Positions 7,600 to 15,132 of a stretch of DNA of 64,000 nt are shown here, in pieces (the first letter of the stretch is position 1; each line of letters starts with the position of its first letter). Origin of the DNA: a virus; the IMG/VR virus record IMGVR_UViG_3300030118_001869, positions 50,107 through 114,106 of that record; one strand, 5' to 3'. A program made the translations under genes and the position numbers. The notes beneath the pieces were generated by a model. It saw nothing but the letters and a program-made list of their open reading frames with translations, was not told where the DNA came from and searched no databases.

Positions 7600-8607
7600 A
7601 TGAATATATTTCAAGACTTAGCAAGCATGTTTAACAAGAATCAATTTGTTATAGGCGGTGTGCCTAAAGCAAAGGATTACATTCCTATTGGTATAGATAA
7701 GGGTAATAGACCTGGTACACCAGTACATAATCCAGAAGCCAAGCTAGTTACTGTTAGTAACTTGGCCAGTGCTGTAGCAAATGTTCTTGAGACAGCCTCA
7801 GATTTTAATAGACTTAGAGTATTAAATTCTTCAGAGGCACAATTTAACCCAGTAGAAAATACATCTTTAGTTACATTTGCGAAGAGAAGCAATGACAATG
7901 GATTATCAATAGCATTTAACGAGAAGGTTCAGTTCCACGGTTCTCAAGCGAGTGGCACAAACCAATACGGTAGAATGCTTGGATTAGAGATTGAAACTGC
8001 ATACACTGGTGGATTCCCACAACTTGTTGCACAACAGGTTAAGAGTGAGTTCAAGGGAACTGGCAATGCCTACTTCGTTATAGGGCAGATCAATATTGCA
8101 GAGATGGATGGTGCTAATAATAAACAAGTAAATAGTGTATATGGTCACAGTAATCAAGTGAGACTCAAGGGATCAGGTACAGATACAACTGAGTTTGTTA
8201 TTGCTCACCACAATACAATTGATGTAGACAATGCAACACAAGATATCAATAATATCTATTCAGGATACTATGAAATGGATATCAATGCAGGTGCTACAAT
8301 AAATGATGCATACCAGATATACCTTAACTACAAGAAGTCATCAGAGACATTAGTAAATTATAAAGGTCTATATCATAAGTATGATGGATCTGCAACAGGA
8401 ACTGCACAGTTTATACATAATGAAGCAGACTTGCCTCTAGATACTGCAGGAGCTGTTAATGCTAAAGAGTTTAATCTTAATGCACTTAACGCAGGCCCAG
8501 CAGCTAATGCTACAGGAACTCCTGGACAGATCAGAATAGATGCTGATTATATCTATGTATGTGTTTCAGATAACACTTGGAAAAGAGCCGCATTATCAAC
8601 CTTTTAA
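7600..8607 (+). CDS. Tail fibre/appendage protein, 335 aa
   Basis: This has the same N-terminal module as the previous gene (MNIFQDLASMFNKNQFVIGG, PIGIDKGNRPG, KLVTV). The following region has beta-helix-like character (TGNAYFVIGQINIAEMDGANNKQVNSVYG, TIDVDNATQDINNIYSGYY). The end, TPGQIRIDADYIYVCVSDNTWKRAAL, is a C-terminal motif widely seen in phage tail fibres and structural proteins. It probably shares a docking site with the 718-aa fibre. It is the last large gene before the bidirectional terminator. Confidence 0.78.
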   Translation: MNIFQDLASMFNKNQFVIGGVPKAKDYIPIGIDKGNRPGTPVHNPEAKLVTVSNLASAVANVLETASDFNRLRVLNSSEAQFNPVENTSLVTFAKRSNDNGLSIAFNEKVQFHGSQASGTNQYGRMLGLEIETAYTGGFPQLVAQQVKSEFKGTGNAYFVIGQINIAEMDGANNKQVNSVYGHSNQVRLKGSGTDTTEFVIAHHNTIDVDNATQDINNIYSGYYEMDINAGATINDAYQIYLNYKKSSETLVNYKGLYHKYDGSATGTAQFIHNEADLPLDTAGAVNAKEFNLNALNAGPAANATGTPGQIRIDADYIYVCVSDNTWKRAALSTF

Positions 8608-8617
8608 TTAAATAGAC

Positions 8618-8680
8618 ATGAACAATAGATTATCAAGAAAAGATGGAGAGCCAGCACCGGTACCTCCATTATGGGATTAG
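8618..8680 (+). CDS. Possible 20-aa peptide
   Basis: A short frame of 20 codons (MNNRLSRKDGEPAPVPPLWD) starts 10 nt after the fibre stop and ends just before a hairpin/terminator. It is Pro-rich at the end. It could be a real minigene or chance; only its position supports it. Confidence 0.25.
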   Translation: MNNRLSRKDGEPAPVPPLWD

Positions 8681-8747
8681 AGTAGTTAAATTTAAGGAAT
8701 AACTATACTACTCTAAAGAAGAAGGGCCCTAACCGGCCCTTTTTTTA
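8679..8747. terminator. Bidirectional terminator between convergent blocks
   Basis: There are two nested signals. An 8-bp inverted repeat AGAGTAGT (8679-8686)/ACTACTCT (8707-8714) comes first. Then a GC hairpin AGGGCC (8723-8728)/GGCCCT (8735-8740) is followed by a T7 run on the plus strand. It separates the plus-strand fibre block from the minus-strand early block. The minus-strand small gene stops inside it. Confidence 0.8.
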
Positions 8748-8905
8748 TCTTCTTTATCATAGCTCATCACTGATGGTAAACCAGAGTAATGGCATATATC
8801 AGGATATTTCTCTTCTTCCTTCTGCTCTTTACGTATATCCCATACTAAACAACATGCATAAGTTATAAATATAAATGCCCCTATAATAAACATTATAACA
8901 TTCAC
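8729..8905 (-). CDS. Small membrane protein, 58 aa, GTG start
   Basis: The frame has one N-terminal transmembrane segment (VIMFIIGAFIFITYACCLVW) and a charged tail (IRKEQKEEEKYPD...). A GTG at 8905 overlaps the TGA of the upstream gene as GTGA, suggesting coupling; an ATG at 8893 is the alternative (54 aa). The stop lies within the terminator stem, as for a last gene of an operon. Function unknown. Confidence 0.5.
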   Translation of the reverse strand: MNVIMFIIGAFIFITYACCLVWDIRKEQKEEEKYPDICHYSGLPSVMSYDKEDKKRAG

Positions 8906-9258
8906 AACAAATATGCAGCTTCAGTTCCAGCATCTCCCGGCTGGATTTTATAATCTTTAGCTTTCTTTGTTATCTTTCTCTCAGCCTCTATTTCTTTTTG
9001 TAAGTTAGCTAAAGCTCTCCAGGCAACCTTGGCAGAGTGACGTTGTCCATCATCATCCAATTTACCTGCATCTATAAGGTGGCGAGCTAGTGCATCAAGT
9101 TCATCTGTGCTCTTTGCTCTATCCCAATGCAAAGGTTTATCTGGATGGTGCTGTTGATTTCCAGCTAAGGAAACTTTAGCAACCTCCATTATTGCATCAG
9201 GAAAATACTTTAACACTCCTGTGTATACAGGGCGTTCCTTTCTTTGTTTTGCATCCAT
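8902..9258 (-). CDS. dATP/dGTP diphosphohydrolase-like (DUF5664-type) protein
   Basis: The core RPVYTGVLKYFPDAIMEVAKVSLAGNQQHHP, HWDRAKSTDELDALARHLID and RHSAKVAWRALANLQ follows the pattern of the small all-alpha phage family that I recall as dATP/dGTP diphosphohydrolase (formerly DUF5664). Conserved acidic and His residues (DELDALARH, GQRHSAKVAW) could bind metal and nucleotide. The ATG at 9258 was chosen because it follows the upstream stop directly; a longer frame from 9357 would overlap that gene by 98 bp. A role in purine dNTP pool control fits the reductase genes nearby. Confidence 0.6.
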   Translation of the reverse strand: MDAKQRKERPVYTGVLKYFPDAIMEVAKVSLAGNQQHHPDKPLHWDRAKSTDELDALARHLIDAGKLDDDGQRHSAKVAWRALANLQKEIEAERKITKKAKDYKIQPGDAGTEAAYLL

Positions 9259-9259
9259 A

Positions 9260-9490
9260 TTATTCCCATAAACTATCATGTGCAAGACTTCTATGATACT
9301 CCCATCTTTTGCGGGCGTCCATAATAGAGTCTTGTTTCTTATATATAATGGTATCATTATTATCTATATACCAATCTAACACCTCTGGATCTTTATCCGG
9401 GTTATATACATTTTGCTTACATCCTAAGAAGTGAAACAAAACCAACATATATAACAATGTCAATAGTATAAAATAAAGTCTTTCTTTCAT
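9260..9490 (-). CDS. Small lipoprotein or membrane-anchored protein, 76 aa
   Basis: The N-terminus MKERLYFILLTLLYMLVLFHFLGC has a basic start, a hydrophobic core and a lipobox-like LGC at residue 24. The rest is polar (NVYNPDKDPEVLDWYID...). If processed, it would be a periplasmic or outer-membrane lipoprotein; otherwise a single-span protein. No family is recognised. It precedes the diphosphohydrolase-like gene with a 1-nt gap. Confidence 0.6.
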   Translation of the reverse strand: MKERLYFILLTLLYMLVLFHFLGCKQNVYNPDKDPEVLDWYIDNNDTIIYKKQDSIMDARKRWEYHRSLAHDSLWE

Positions 9491-9511
9491 AAATCATATT
9501 TTAAGAGTAAG

Positions 9512-9563
9512 ATGGGCTGCTGGCTTAATTTAATCAATTATGTTCCAGTTGGTTGCAGCCCAT
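9512..9563. repeat. Imperfect long hairpin in 9490-9656 gap
   Basis: The arms ATGGGCTGC (9512-9520) and GCAGCCCAT (9555-9563) are a perfect 9-bp inverted repeat. Inner arms CTGG (9520-9523) and CCAG (9545-9548) extend it. It is GC-richer than its surroundings. It could be a leader structure for the lipoprotein gene at 9490 or a processing signal. Confidence 0.45.
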
Positions 9564-9575
9564 TCAAACTCAAGT

Positions 9576-9659
9576 TTAATCATGCCATGAGTCAGAGAAA
9601 ACTATATACCTTAACAATACATATATTAATAAGATACTAAAAGCAAACTTCCAGATCAC
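9576..9659 (-). CDS. Possible 27-aa membrane peptide, GTG start
   Basis: This frame starts with a GTG overlapping the TGA of the DUF932-like gene (GTGA), like the gene at 8905. It encodes IWKFAFSILLIYVLLRYIVF, a plausible single membrane span, then SDSWHD. The matching coupling pattern is the main support; the product is too short to identify. Confidence 0.35.
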   Translation of the reverse strand: MIWKFAFSILLIYVLLRYIVFSDSWHD

Positions 9660-10555
9660 CTTACTAAGTTCTCTACTCTGTTTTGGACAATGTCTACATC
9701 TACTGTATTAGGTACTTCTAACCAATCAGTATCATCTATCTTTGTTTCTGATACCTTAGTGTTAGGGTCATACATAGTAGTAACAACAGTTTTTGTCTCA
9801 CTATTAATATTAGTACCATTTAGTTGTGCAGTAATGTAATCATGAAACTTCTGCATGTCTCTCAACCATGTACGTGGATGAGATTTTTTAAGTGCATGTG
9901 TTACATGATTATAAAATGACCAAGCCTTATCACTGCTACAATTGTAGTTATATGATGGCTTATTCATTTCTGCTTTGACAATACTCATTTGTGTATTATC
10001 TAGGATATCAAGATCACAATATAACATTCCAAGCATCTTAGCTTGCTCTTCTTTTGTAAGATTTGTATTTCTTAAGAAGTCTCTGTCATCAATAATCTTT
10101 CTAAATGTTAGCTCAGCTCTTTTTATTTGACTTGATATCTGCGCTGAGATATCTGCATCAGCTGAACCAGTGTGCTTACGTGCAAAGTTCATAAGATCTC
10201 CACTACATGTACCATTGTAGCATACCATAACGTATCCTCCAATAGAACATTGAAATCTAGTGGACTTATCATATGAGTTTGTCCAGGCAAACATCATTCC
10301 AAGTTCAGTCTCTGTGCTGACCTTTTCATCTGTAGTTGTAAGTGGACTAATATGATATATCCCCTGTGCTACATTGGCATTCATATTAGCTCTATACATC
10401 TCTTTTGTTACACTAAATCCGCTATCATTTAGCATCTTTAATGTTGTGTCTATTACCCTAGCATGGGGTATGACTGTATAGCTTTTACCATGTGTTGGTA
10501 AAGGTTGCGACTCAAGATATGTTCTTGTAGTCTCTGTTGGTTTTGTGTATCCCAT
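9656..10555 (-). CDS. DUF932-like phage protein, 299 aa
   Basis: The segments SYTVIPHARVIDTTLKMLNDSGF, MYRANMNANVAQGIYHI, GMMFAWTNSYDKSTRFQCSIGGYVMVCYNG and ALKKSHPRTWLRDMQKFHDYI resemble the DUF932/phage-plasmid-like family. That family is widespread in phages and plasmids and usually sits near replication genes; its biochemical function is not established. Length is in the family range. It lies downstream of polB in the same direction. There are no catalytic motifs I can name. Confidence 0.6.
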   Translation of the reverse strand: MGYTKPTETTRTYLESQPLPTHGKSYTVIPHARVIDTTLKMLNDSGFSVTKEMYRANMNANVAQGIYHISPLTTTDEKVSTETELGMMFAWTNSYDKSTRFQCSIGGYVMVCYNGTCSGDLMNFARKHTGSADADISAQISSQIKRAELTFRKIIDDRDFLRNTNLTKEEQAKMLGMLYCDLDILDNTQMSIVKAEMNKPSYNYNCSSDKAWSFYNHVTHALKKSHPRTWLRDMQKFHDYITAQLNGTNINSETKTVVTTMYDPNTKVSETKIDDTDWLEVPNTVDVDIVQNRVENLVR

Positions 10556-10590
10556 AATATATAAACTTTAAAAGTGTAAATATAAGTAAA

Positions 10591-10791
10591 TCATTTTGAT
10601 ATAGCAAGTTTTTCTTCCTCAATCCACTTGATAAATCCGTCTTCTTCTGCTATTTTCTTAGCATGTTTTTCTGACAGAGCCCAAACACCCATCCATTTTT
10701 TGTGAACATCAGGGTTTGGTGCACTCCACATTTTTTCATGTGGAATGTACCATACATTGAAGAACTTTTGCCCTTTAAATTTATTTTTCAT
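10591..10791 (-). CDS. Small unknown protein, 66 aa
   Basis: The protein is not recognised. It is basic and aromatic-rich (FKGQKFFNVWYIPHEKMWSAPNPDVHKKWMGVWALSE) with an alpha-helical end. It lies 2 nt after polB in the same operon, which suggests a replication-linked accessory role, but nothing in the sequence proves this. Confidence 0.65.
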   Translation of the reverse strand: MKNKFKGQKFFNVWYIPHEKMWSAPNPDVHKKWMGVWALSEKHAKKIAEEDGFIKWIEEEKLAISK

Positions 10792-10793
10792 AA

Positions 10794-12785
10794 TTAAAAT
10801 AATTCTAGTTGACTTGTAGAAACTTTAAGTATATTATTTATCTCTTGTTCTATTGCAGATATATAATATGCCTTATCAATATTATATGCTTCCCATTGTG
10901 GTTCTACTTTCATTTTATTGAATATAGTTTGTAACCACTTACCAGATTCTAATTGTATCTCTCTATGATCATTCTTATTGACTTTAATAATCTTGACACC
11001 AGTTTTGGAAATATAATATCTATTAATCTTTTGTAACTTATTCTCAATAAACTCTCCTCCATCAATAGTTCTAGAAACTTGTTGCCAATCACCTTTAGAC
11101 TTACCACCTATGCAGTAATCTAAAATGTTTTTGTTTTGTTCTAAATAATCTTGAGGAAGCATATCATGAATAAAATAATAAAAGATAGCTTTTGGTATAA
11201 TAAGTTTAGATTTGTTCTTATGTAACATTAAGTTATGGAAGTCAAACCTACCCTTGAGCTTTGTTGGAGCACAATAGAACTTATCTTTATCTACTTTGTA
11301 TAGATAATGAGGATTCTTTTGCTTCAACGTTCTGAACTCTTCTATTGATACTTGTCTAAATTTGTTTAACCCTATGTAATTATTTACATCACCAAGTATT
11401 AACTTCTGATATTCATCATGCTCAAGTTGTAGATTTGTTATATCTTCCCATTCCTTACATACCTCTAGATACTTATCTTTCTGATCCCTAGGTATTCTAA
11501 TCTCTATACCATCTGTATTCTGTAGTAATGATACTGAACCAGGTATAGCTTCCATAATCATTTCATACAGCATCATCAACGTTAGTTGACCGTTTACTGT
11601 AATCTTCATACAGAGCTCTGGATCATAGAAGAAACTATTCACATCATTACTCAAGCCAAATGTTGAGTTTAATATAATCTTATAAACATAGTTCATAGGA
11701 TTACTTTTAGGTATCTTCTTTCTTTCTTTGAAGAACCATTCATACTGATCACAAAACATATCCGCAGGGAAATGTCCTGGTGACCATCTGTTCTTGATAA
11801 CAAGATTTGGATAGAATGAAGTAACATCTGAAGACATTATAATATTATCTTCATCTGATTCATAAACTCCAGGTTGACGTGCACCATGTGCACCACCTAA
11901 ACCAAAGTGTGTAGTTACACCTTTATAACTAACATTGTATTTAAATCCACGTCTTGAGTTAGATGGATCTAGCTCAACATGCTTAAATCTATCTAATAAT
12001 ACATTAAACTCTGGAGACTTAAAATTTATATAAGGCAGTATTATATCTTTGAACTTTATAGTTTCTCTATAAGTTCTCATTCTTTTTAATTCTGCCTTTG
12101 GTATATTTAAAAGGTTAGATAAGTAATAACCAAATAGTTCTTTACTTATCCTTGGTTCAGATGCACTAAACAAGTTGATACCATACTCCTTAGTCAATGC
12201 TTTACGTAAACTAACTAAAGACTTTGACCTATTAAATATTTCTTTTGTTGATTCAACATCATTAATACAATATTCAATTACAGTATCTATTTGTTCTTGT
12301 GTCTCAATTCTTGTCTCATGAGACAATGGCATGTCTAATATATTTTGCCAATCCATACTGTACTGAATCCACTTCAAGCTTGAACGCTTTGCTGGATTAT
12401 CCCAGTGATGCATTTTAAATATATCTATCTGCCCAATAACCATCTTCCAAAGAGGATACTCTGAAAACTTTTTATTGTTTGCATCTGATATTGTCTTTTG
12501 TGCATACCTATAAATAGCCCTGGCTACCTCATCAGCTGTTCCTTCAGTCCAGTCCTGATAGTTATCTATAATATAATGAGTGACTTGTGCATCAAAGGCT
12601 AAGCCGTTGAATGATATGTGCCACTCTCTGTTATTTACATTTTGTTTTAGGAACTCTATGAATTTATCTCTGTCATCTCTAAGCTCATGTATTACAAATA
12701 CTTTCTGCTCTTCTCCTTTGTAGTGTTTGAATACTGCCACAAAGCAATTAGACAAAGTCTCATAGTCCATTATCCAATGAGTCAT
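10794..12785 (-). CDS. Family B DNA polymerase with 3'-5' exonuclease
   Basis: This is the replicative polymerase, 663 residues. Exonuclease motifs are intact: Exo I MDYETL (D7, E9), Exo II FNGLAFD (about 59-65), Exo III YCINDV (Y172, D176). Polymerase motif A is DVTSFYP (D320), motif B is KIILNSTFG (K369-G377). Motif C reads QNTDG (422-426) instead of the usual DTDS, so the first aspartate is Asn while D425 is kept. A GLGGAHG element (295-301) precedes motif A, as in other Bacteroidetes phage PolBs. It is short for family B, with no obvious extra insertions. A terminator-like hairpin sits in its leader. Confidence 0.93.
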   Translation of the reverse strand: MTHWIMDYETLSNCFVAVFKHYKGEEQKVFVIHELRDDRDKFIEFLKQNVNNREWHISFNGLAFDAQVTHYIIDNYQDWTEGTADEVARAIYRYAQKTISDANNKKFSEYPLWKMVIGQIDIFKMHHWDNPAKRSSLKWIQYSMDWQNILDMPLSHETRIETQEQIDTVIEYCINDVESTKEIFNRSKSLVSLRKALTKEYGINLFSASEPRISKELFGYYLSNLLNIPKAELKRMRTYRETIKFKDIILPYINFKSPEFNVLLDRFKHVELDPSNSRRGFKYNVSYKGVTTHFGLGGAHGARQPGVYESDEDNIIMSSDVTSFYPNLVIKNRWSPGHFPADMFCDQYEWFFKERKKIPKSNPMNYVYKIILNSTFGLSNDVNSFFYDPELCMKITVNGQLTLMMLYEMIMEAIPGSVSLLQNTDGIEIRIPRDQKDKYLEVCKEWEDITNLQLEHDEYQKLILGDVNNYIGLNKFRQVSIEEFRTLKQKNPHYLYKVDKDKFYCAPTKLKGRFDFHNLMLHKNKSKLIIPKAIFYYFIHDMLPQDYLEQNKNILDYCIGGKSKGDWQQVSRTIDGGEFIENKLQKINRYYISKTGVKIIKVNKNDHREIQLESGKWLQTIFNKMKVEPQWEAYNIDKAYYISAIEQEINNILKVSTSQLELF

Positions 12786-12803
12786 ATGCTAAATATTATT
12801 AGT

Positions 12804-12830
12804 TAAAAAAAGGGCCACAATGTAGCCCTT
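12804..12830 (-). terminator. Strong intrinsic terminator/attenuator before polB
   Basis: On the minus strand AAGGGCTAC-ATT-GTGGCCCTT (plus 12810-12830; one T:G pair) is followed by TTTTTTT. It lies between the gene at 12860 and the polB start at 12785. It leaves only about 18 nt for a promoter, so it may be an attenuator that lowers polB expression. Confidence 0.75.
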
Positions 12831-12859
12831 CATTTAAAATCAAAAAAACAAAAACAAAA

Positions 12860-13273
12860 TTACAGTTCTGTGATGATCTTAGATACTTTAGTATCTTTGA
12901 TTTCTACATCCGTGAACTGTTTATAATCAAACGTATCTGCATTAATTGCAAATATGTTTATGAAATTATCTATATCATTTTTCTCAGCAATATAGTATTC
13001 TGAATAAGTTTGTTGACTTACTCTTTGTTCTTTTACAGTTTTACCGGTTGTCTTATTAGGAACCTTAAGCCTCATTGGTTGACCTTCATCATTTAATCTT
13101 GGTACCATATGAAATGATTGTTTACTATTCACTCCAATACATGCTAAGATACCTGATGATGGATCAAACATGGCTTCAATATACGGAGCATCTTTGCTCA
13201 CAGGAATTAAATTAAAACTCTTAGCTCCTCTAAAAGAAGAGTTAACAAGCATCATGTTTTTACCTATACTCAT
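12860..13273 (-). CDS. Unknown phage protein, 137 aa
   Basis: The protein is not assigned. It contains APYIEAMFDPSSGILACIGVNSKQSFHMVPRLNDEGQP, then a Lys/Thr-rich loop (VPNKTTGKTVKEQRV) and a helical C-terminus with NDIDNFINIFAINADTFDYKQF. The style is of a small globular phage protein encoded next to PolB; a polymerase accessory role is possible by position only. It overlaps the upstream gene by 4 bp (ATGA type). Confidence 0.7.
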   Translation of the reverse strand: MSIGKNMMLVNSSFRGAKSFNLIPVSKDAPYIEAMFDPSSGILACIGVNSKQSFHMVPRLNDEGQPMRLKVPNKTTGKTVKEQRVSQQTYSEYYIAEKNDIDNFINIFAINADTFDYKQFTDVEIKDTKVSKIITEL

Positions 13274-13860
13274 ATTTGATTTTTATCCAAAGATAATGAA
13301 TTTTTGAAATTATGCAAATCTATTTTCATAGGATATGAATAAAATAATGTTTCTTTTATCTCATCAGGCGGACTACAAACTTCATATACATCCTGTATAA
13401 GTTCAAGATCAACATCAAAGTAATTTGCATACAATTTATGTATCTCTTCTTCTGGTGTAAGAAAAGACTTCACATATGATGATATCCTACCTTGTCCTCC
13501 AAAGAACTCCAAGATAGCTATCTTACTGTTTATGCTAAATGCAGAATATCTTCCCTCAATAAATTTATCATAGTCATGCCTATAATCTTTCATGTCAAAG
13601 ATTATAAGTTGTTCATCACCTAGATCATAGTGTTCCATTTGATTTTGTAATAACGGTAAATGGTCTAGCTGAAACTTAATAAATGCCTCATTACACTTAG
13701 TTTTGTATACACAAATAAATTTATAATCAAGATGGTCATAGATTTCATCCCAAAAACAATAAGTTTCTGATGGGACAAAGTCTATTCCCTTCTTTAATCT
13801 TAGTAAAGGATATAAAAATACTTTACTTTTTTGAAAATATTCTGTATATACACCTCTCAT
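13270..13860 (-). CDS. Unknown protein, 196 aa
   Basis: This is an alpha/beta protein with many aromatic residues (CFWDEIYDHLDYKFICVYKTKCNEAFIKF; EQLIIFDMKDYRHDYDKFIEGRYSAFS). It includes KIAILEFFGGQGRISSYVKSFLTPEEEIHKLY. The sequence does not match a family I can name. It lies between a RecB-like nuclease and a small gene next to PolB, in a tightly coupled operon. Confidence 0.68.
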   Translation of the reverse strand: MRGVYTEYFQKSKVFLYPLLRLKKGIDFVPSETYCFWDEIYDHLDYKFICVYKTKCNEAFIKFQLDHLPLLQNQMEHYDLGDEQLIIFDMKDYRHDYDKFIEGRYSAFSINSKIAILEFFGGQGRISSYVKSFLTPEEEIHKLYANYFDVDLELIQDVYEVCSPPDEIKETLFYSYPMKIDLHNFKNSLSLDKNQI

Positions 13861-13862
13861 AC

Positions 13863-14846
13863 TTATAAATTAACCCTTCTTACTAAGAATTCATAGGGTA
13901 AATTAAAGTTTTTGGTGTCAAAATGGTATTTTGCAGCCTCTAAAGCGTTAAATAAGTCATTCATCCAGCTTGACATAGACTCAATTGATACATTAAATAT
14001 GTAAACTTGATCATAACTATCAATAACAATAAATCTAAATCTTATAGTATAATCTTTCTTGTCATCCGGTAGATTTTCAAAGACTAATTTACTATATATA
14101 GAAGATTGTAACCAGTAATTATAGTACTCTACAGTATCTTTGAAGTCAGTAATACTCTTTGATGTTGTCTTCAAATCATATATAGTTACTTCCTTTGTGT
14201 CATCATTAATTTCATAGAAGTCTATATAGCCATGTAAACCAAAGTTATAGTCCTTTAAATCACACTGTAGATATGCTTCTGCATGTGTAGTTATAGGATC
14301 TAATTCAAAGTCTGATTTCTTTTGAGCCAATGCTGTTTGAACTTCTTCATTACTATTTAGTAGCTCAACTCTTTCTTTGCATTTATTAAGAGTATCAAGA
14401 TCTATAATGTTCTTAATATCATTCATAATAAATGCCCAGTAATCTGCATTGTCTGCAGTCCTGATCTTAGCTAACCTCTGCTCATCTTTCTTTAGTGACT
14501 GATACAGGTTAATCTCTTTAAGAGAATCTAATATAACAAAGTCTTCAACTTTCTCAAGCGTAACAGCATCTGTGTAGTTAGTCATATTATATAATACTTT
14601 CTTTACACTATCTGATGGTGTCTTACCTGGGACAATCTTAAACTTTTCATTAAGCTTGTCTGCTTCAAATAGAAGGCAGTGTATAACACTACCCTCTATA
14701 AGATGCTTGTCTAACCTAATCTCTTTTTCTTTCAGTATATAATCCTTATAAAATAAAGAAGGAGAGAATAACAATCTATTCAATGAAGAATAGCTGAAGT
14801 TAAAGTCCTTGCTAAAGAACTCCTCTTCTTTTTGTTTATCTACCAT
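13863..14846 (-). CDS. PD-(D/E)XK nuclease, RecB/Cas4-like, 327 aa
   Basis: This is a putative DNA exonuclease for recombination or DNA processing. The motifs appear in order: N-terminal FSYSSLNRLLFSPSLFYKDY, GSVIHCLLFE (first acidic motif), GYIDFYEI (Asp), TIYDLKTTSK (the D/E-x-K motif) and YNYWLQSSIYSKLVF (the Q-motif helix). This is the arrangement of the RecB-nuclease superfamily. A Sak4-like ATPase, an SSB-like protein and RusA in the same operon suggest a recombination module. A second member of the superfamily lies at 38672 in the late block. Confidence 0.85.
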   Translation of the reverse strand: MVDKQKEEEFFSKDFNFSYSSLNRLLFSPSLFYKDYILKEKEIRLDKHLIEGSVIHCLLFEADKLNEKFKIVPGKTPSDSVKKVLYNMTNYTDAVTLEKVEDFVILDSLKEINLYQSLKKDEQRLAKIRTADNADYWAFIMNDIKNIIDLDTLNKCKERVELLNSNEEVQTALAQKKSDFELDPITTHAEAYLQCDLKDYNFGLHGYIDFYEINDDTKEVTIYDLKTTSKSITDFKDTVEYYNYWLQSSIYSKLVFENLPDDKKDYTIRFRFIVIDSYDQVYIFNVSIESMSSWMNDLFNALEAAKYHFDTKNFNLPYEFLVRRVNL

Positions 14847-14847
14847 T

Positions 14848-14976
14848 TTATTTAAATAAGAATAAAAGTAATATTATAGCAAAGCATACAAGTAAACTAT
14901 AGCCTGCAACCTTTTCAGTTTGCTCTACTCTATACTTACTTCTACCTTGTCTATATTTAAAATCATCTTCTGTCAT
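14848..14976 (-). CDS. Small membrane protein, 42 aa
   Basis: The charged N-terminus (TEDDFKYRQGRSKYRVEQTEK) is followed by one transmembrane span near the end (GYSLLVCFAIILLLFLF). The start overlaps the end of the preceding small gene and the stop lies 1 nt before the nuclease ATG. This close packing supports expression. Function unknown. Confidence 0.55.
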   Translation of the reverse strand: MTEDDFKYRQGRSKYRVEQTEKVAGYSLLVCFAIILLLFLFK

Positions 14977-15130
14977 AGTTACTTAATTTTTGTTGAAGTT
15001 TTTGAATTTGTAATTTTCTCTTGGAACTAAATGGTAAAGATTTTAATTTAAGTATTTCATCAATTATTTTATCTTGATCTTTACGTAAATATTCTTTACC
15101 ATTCTCTCCAAAATGCCCCAGATCTCCCAT
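14963..15130 (-). CDS. Small helical protein, 55 aa
   Basis: The frame starts 2 nt after the stop of the 399-aa gene. It encodes GDLGHFGENGKEYLRKDQDKIIDEILKLKSLPFSSKRKLQIQKLQQKLSNYDRR, a basic, probably coiled helical peptide. Its stop region overlaps the start of the next small gene by 14 bp. No family is recognised. Confidence 0.5.
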   Translation of the reverse strand: MGDLGHFGENGKEYLRKDQDKIIDEILKLKSLPFSSKRKLQIQKLQQKLSNYDRR

Positions 15131-15132
15131 AG

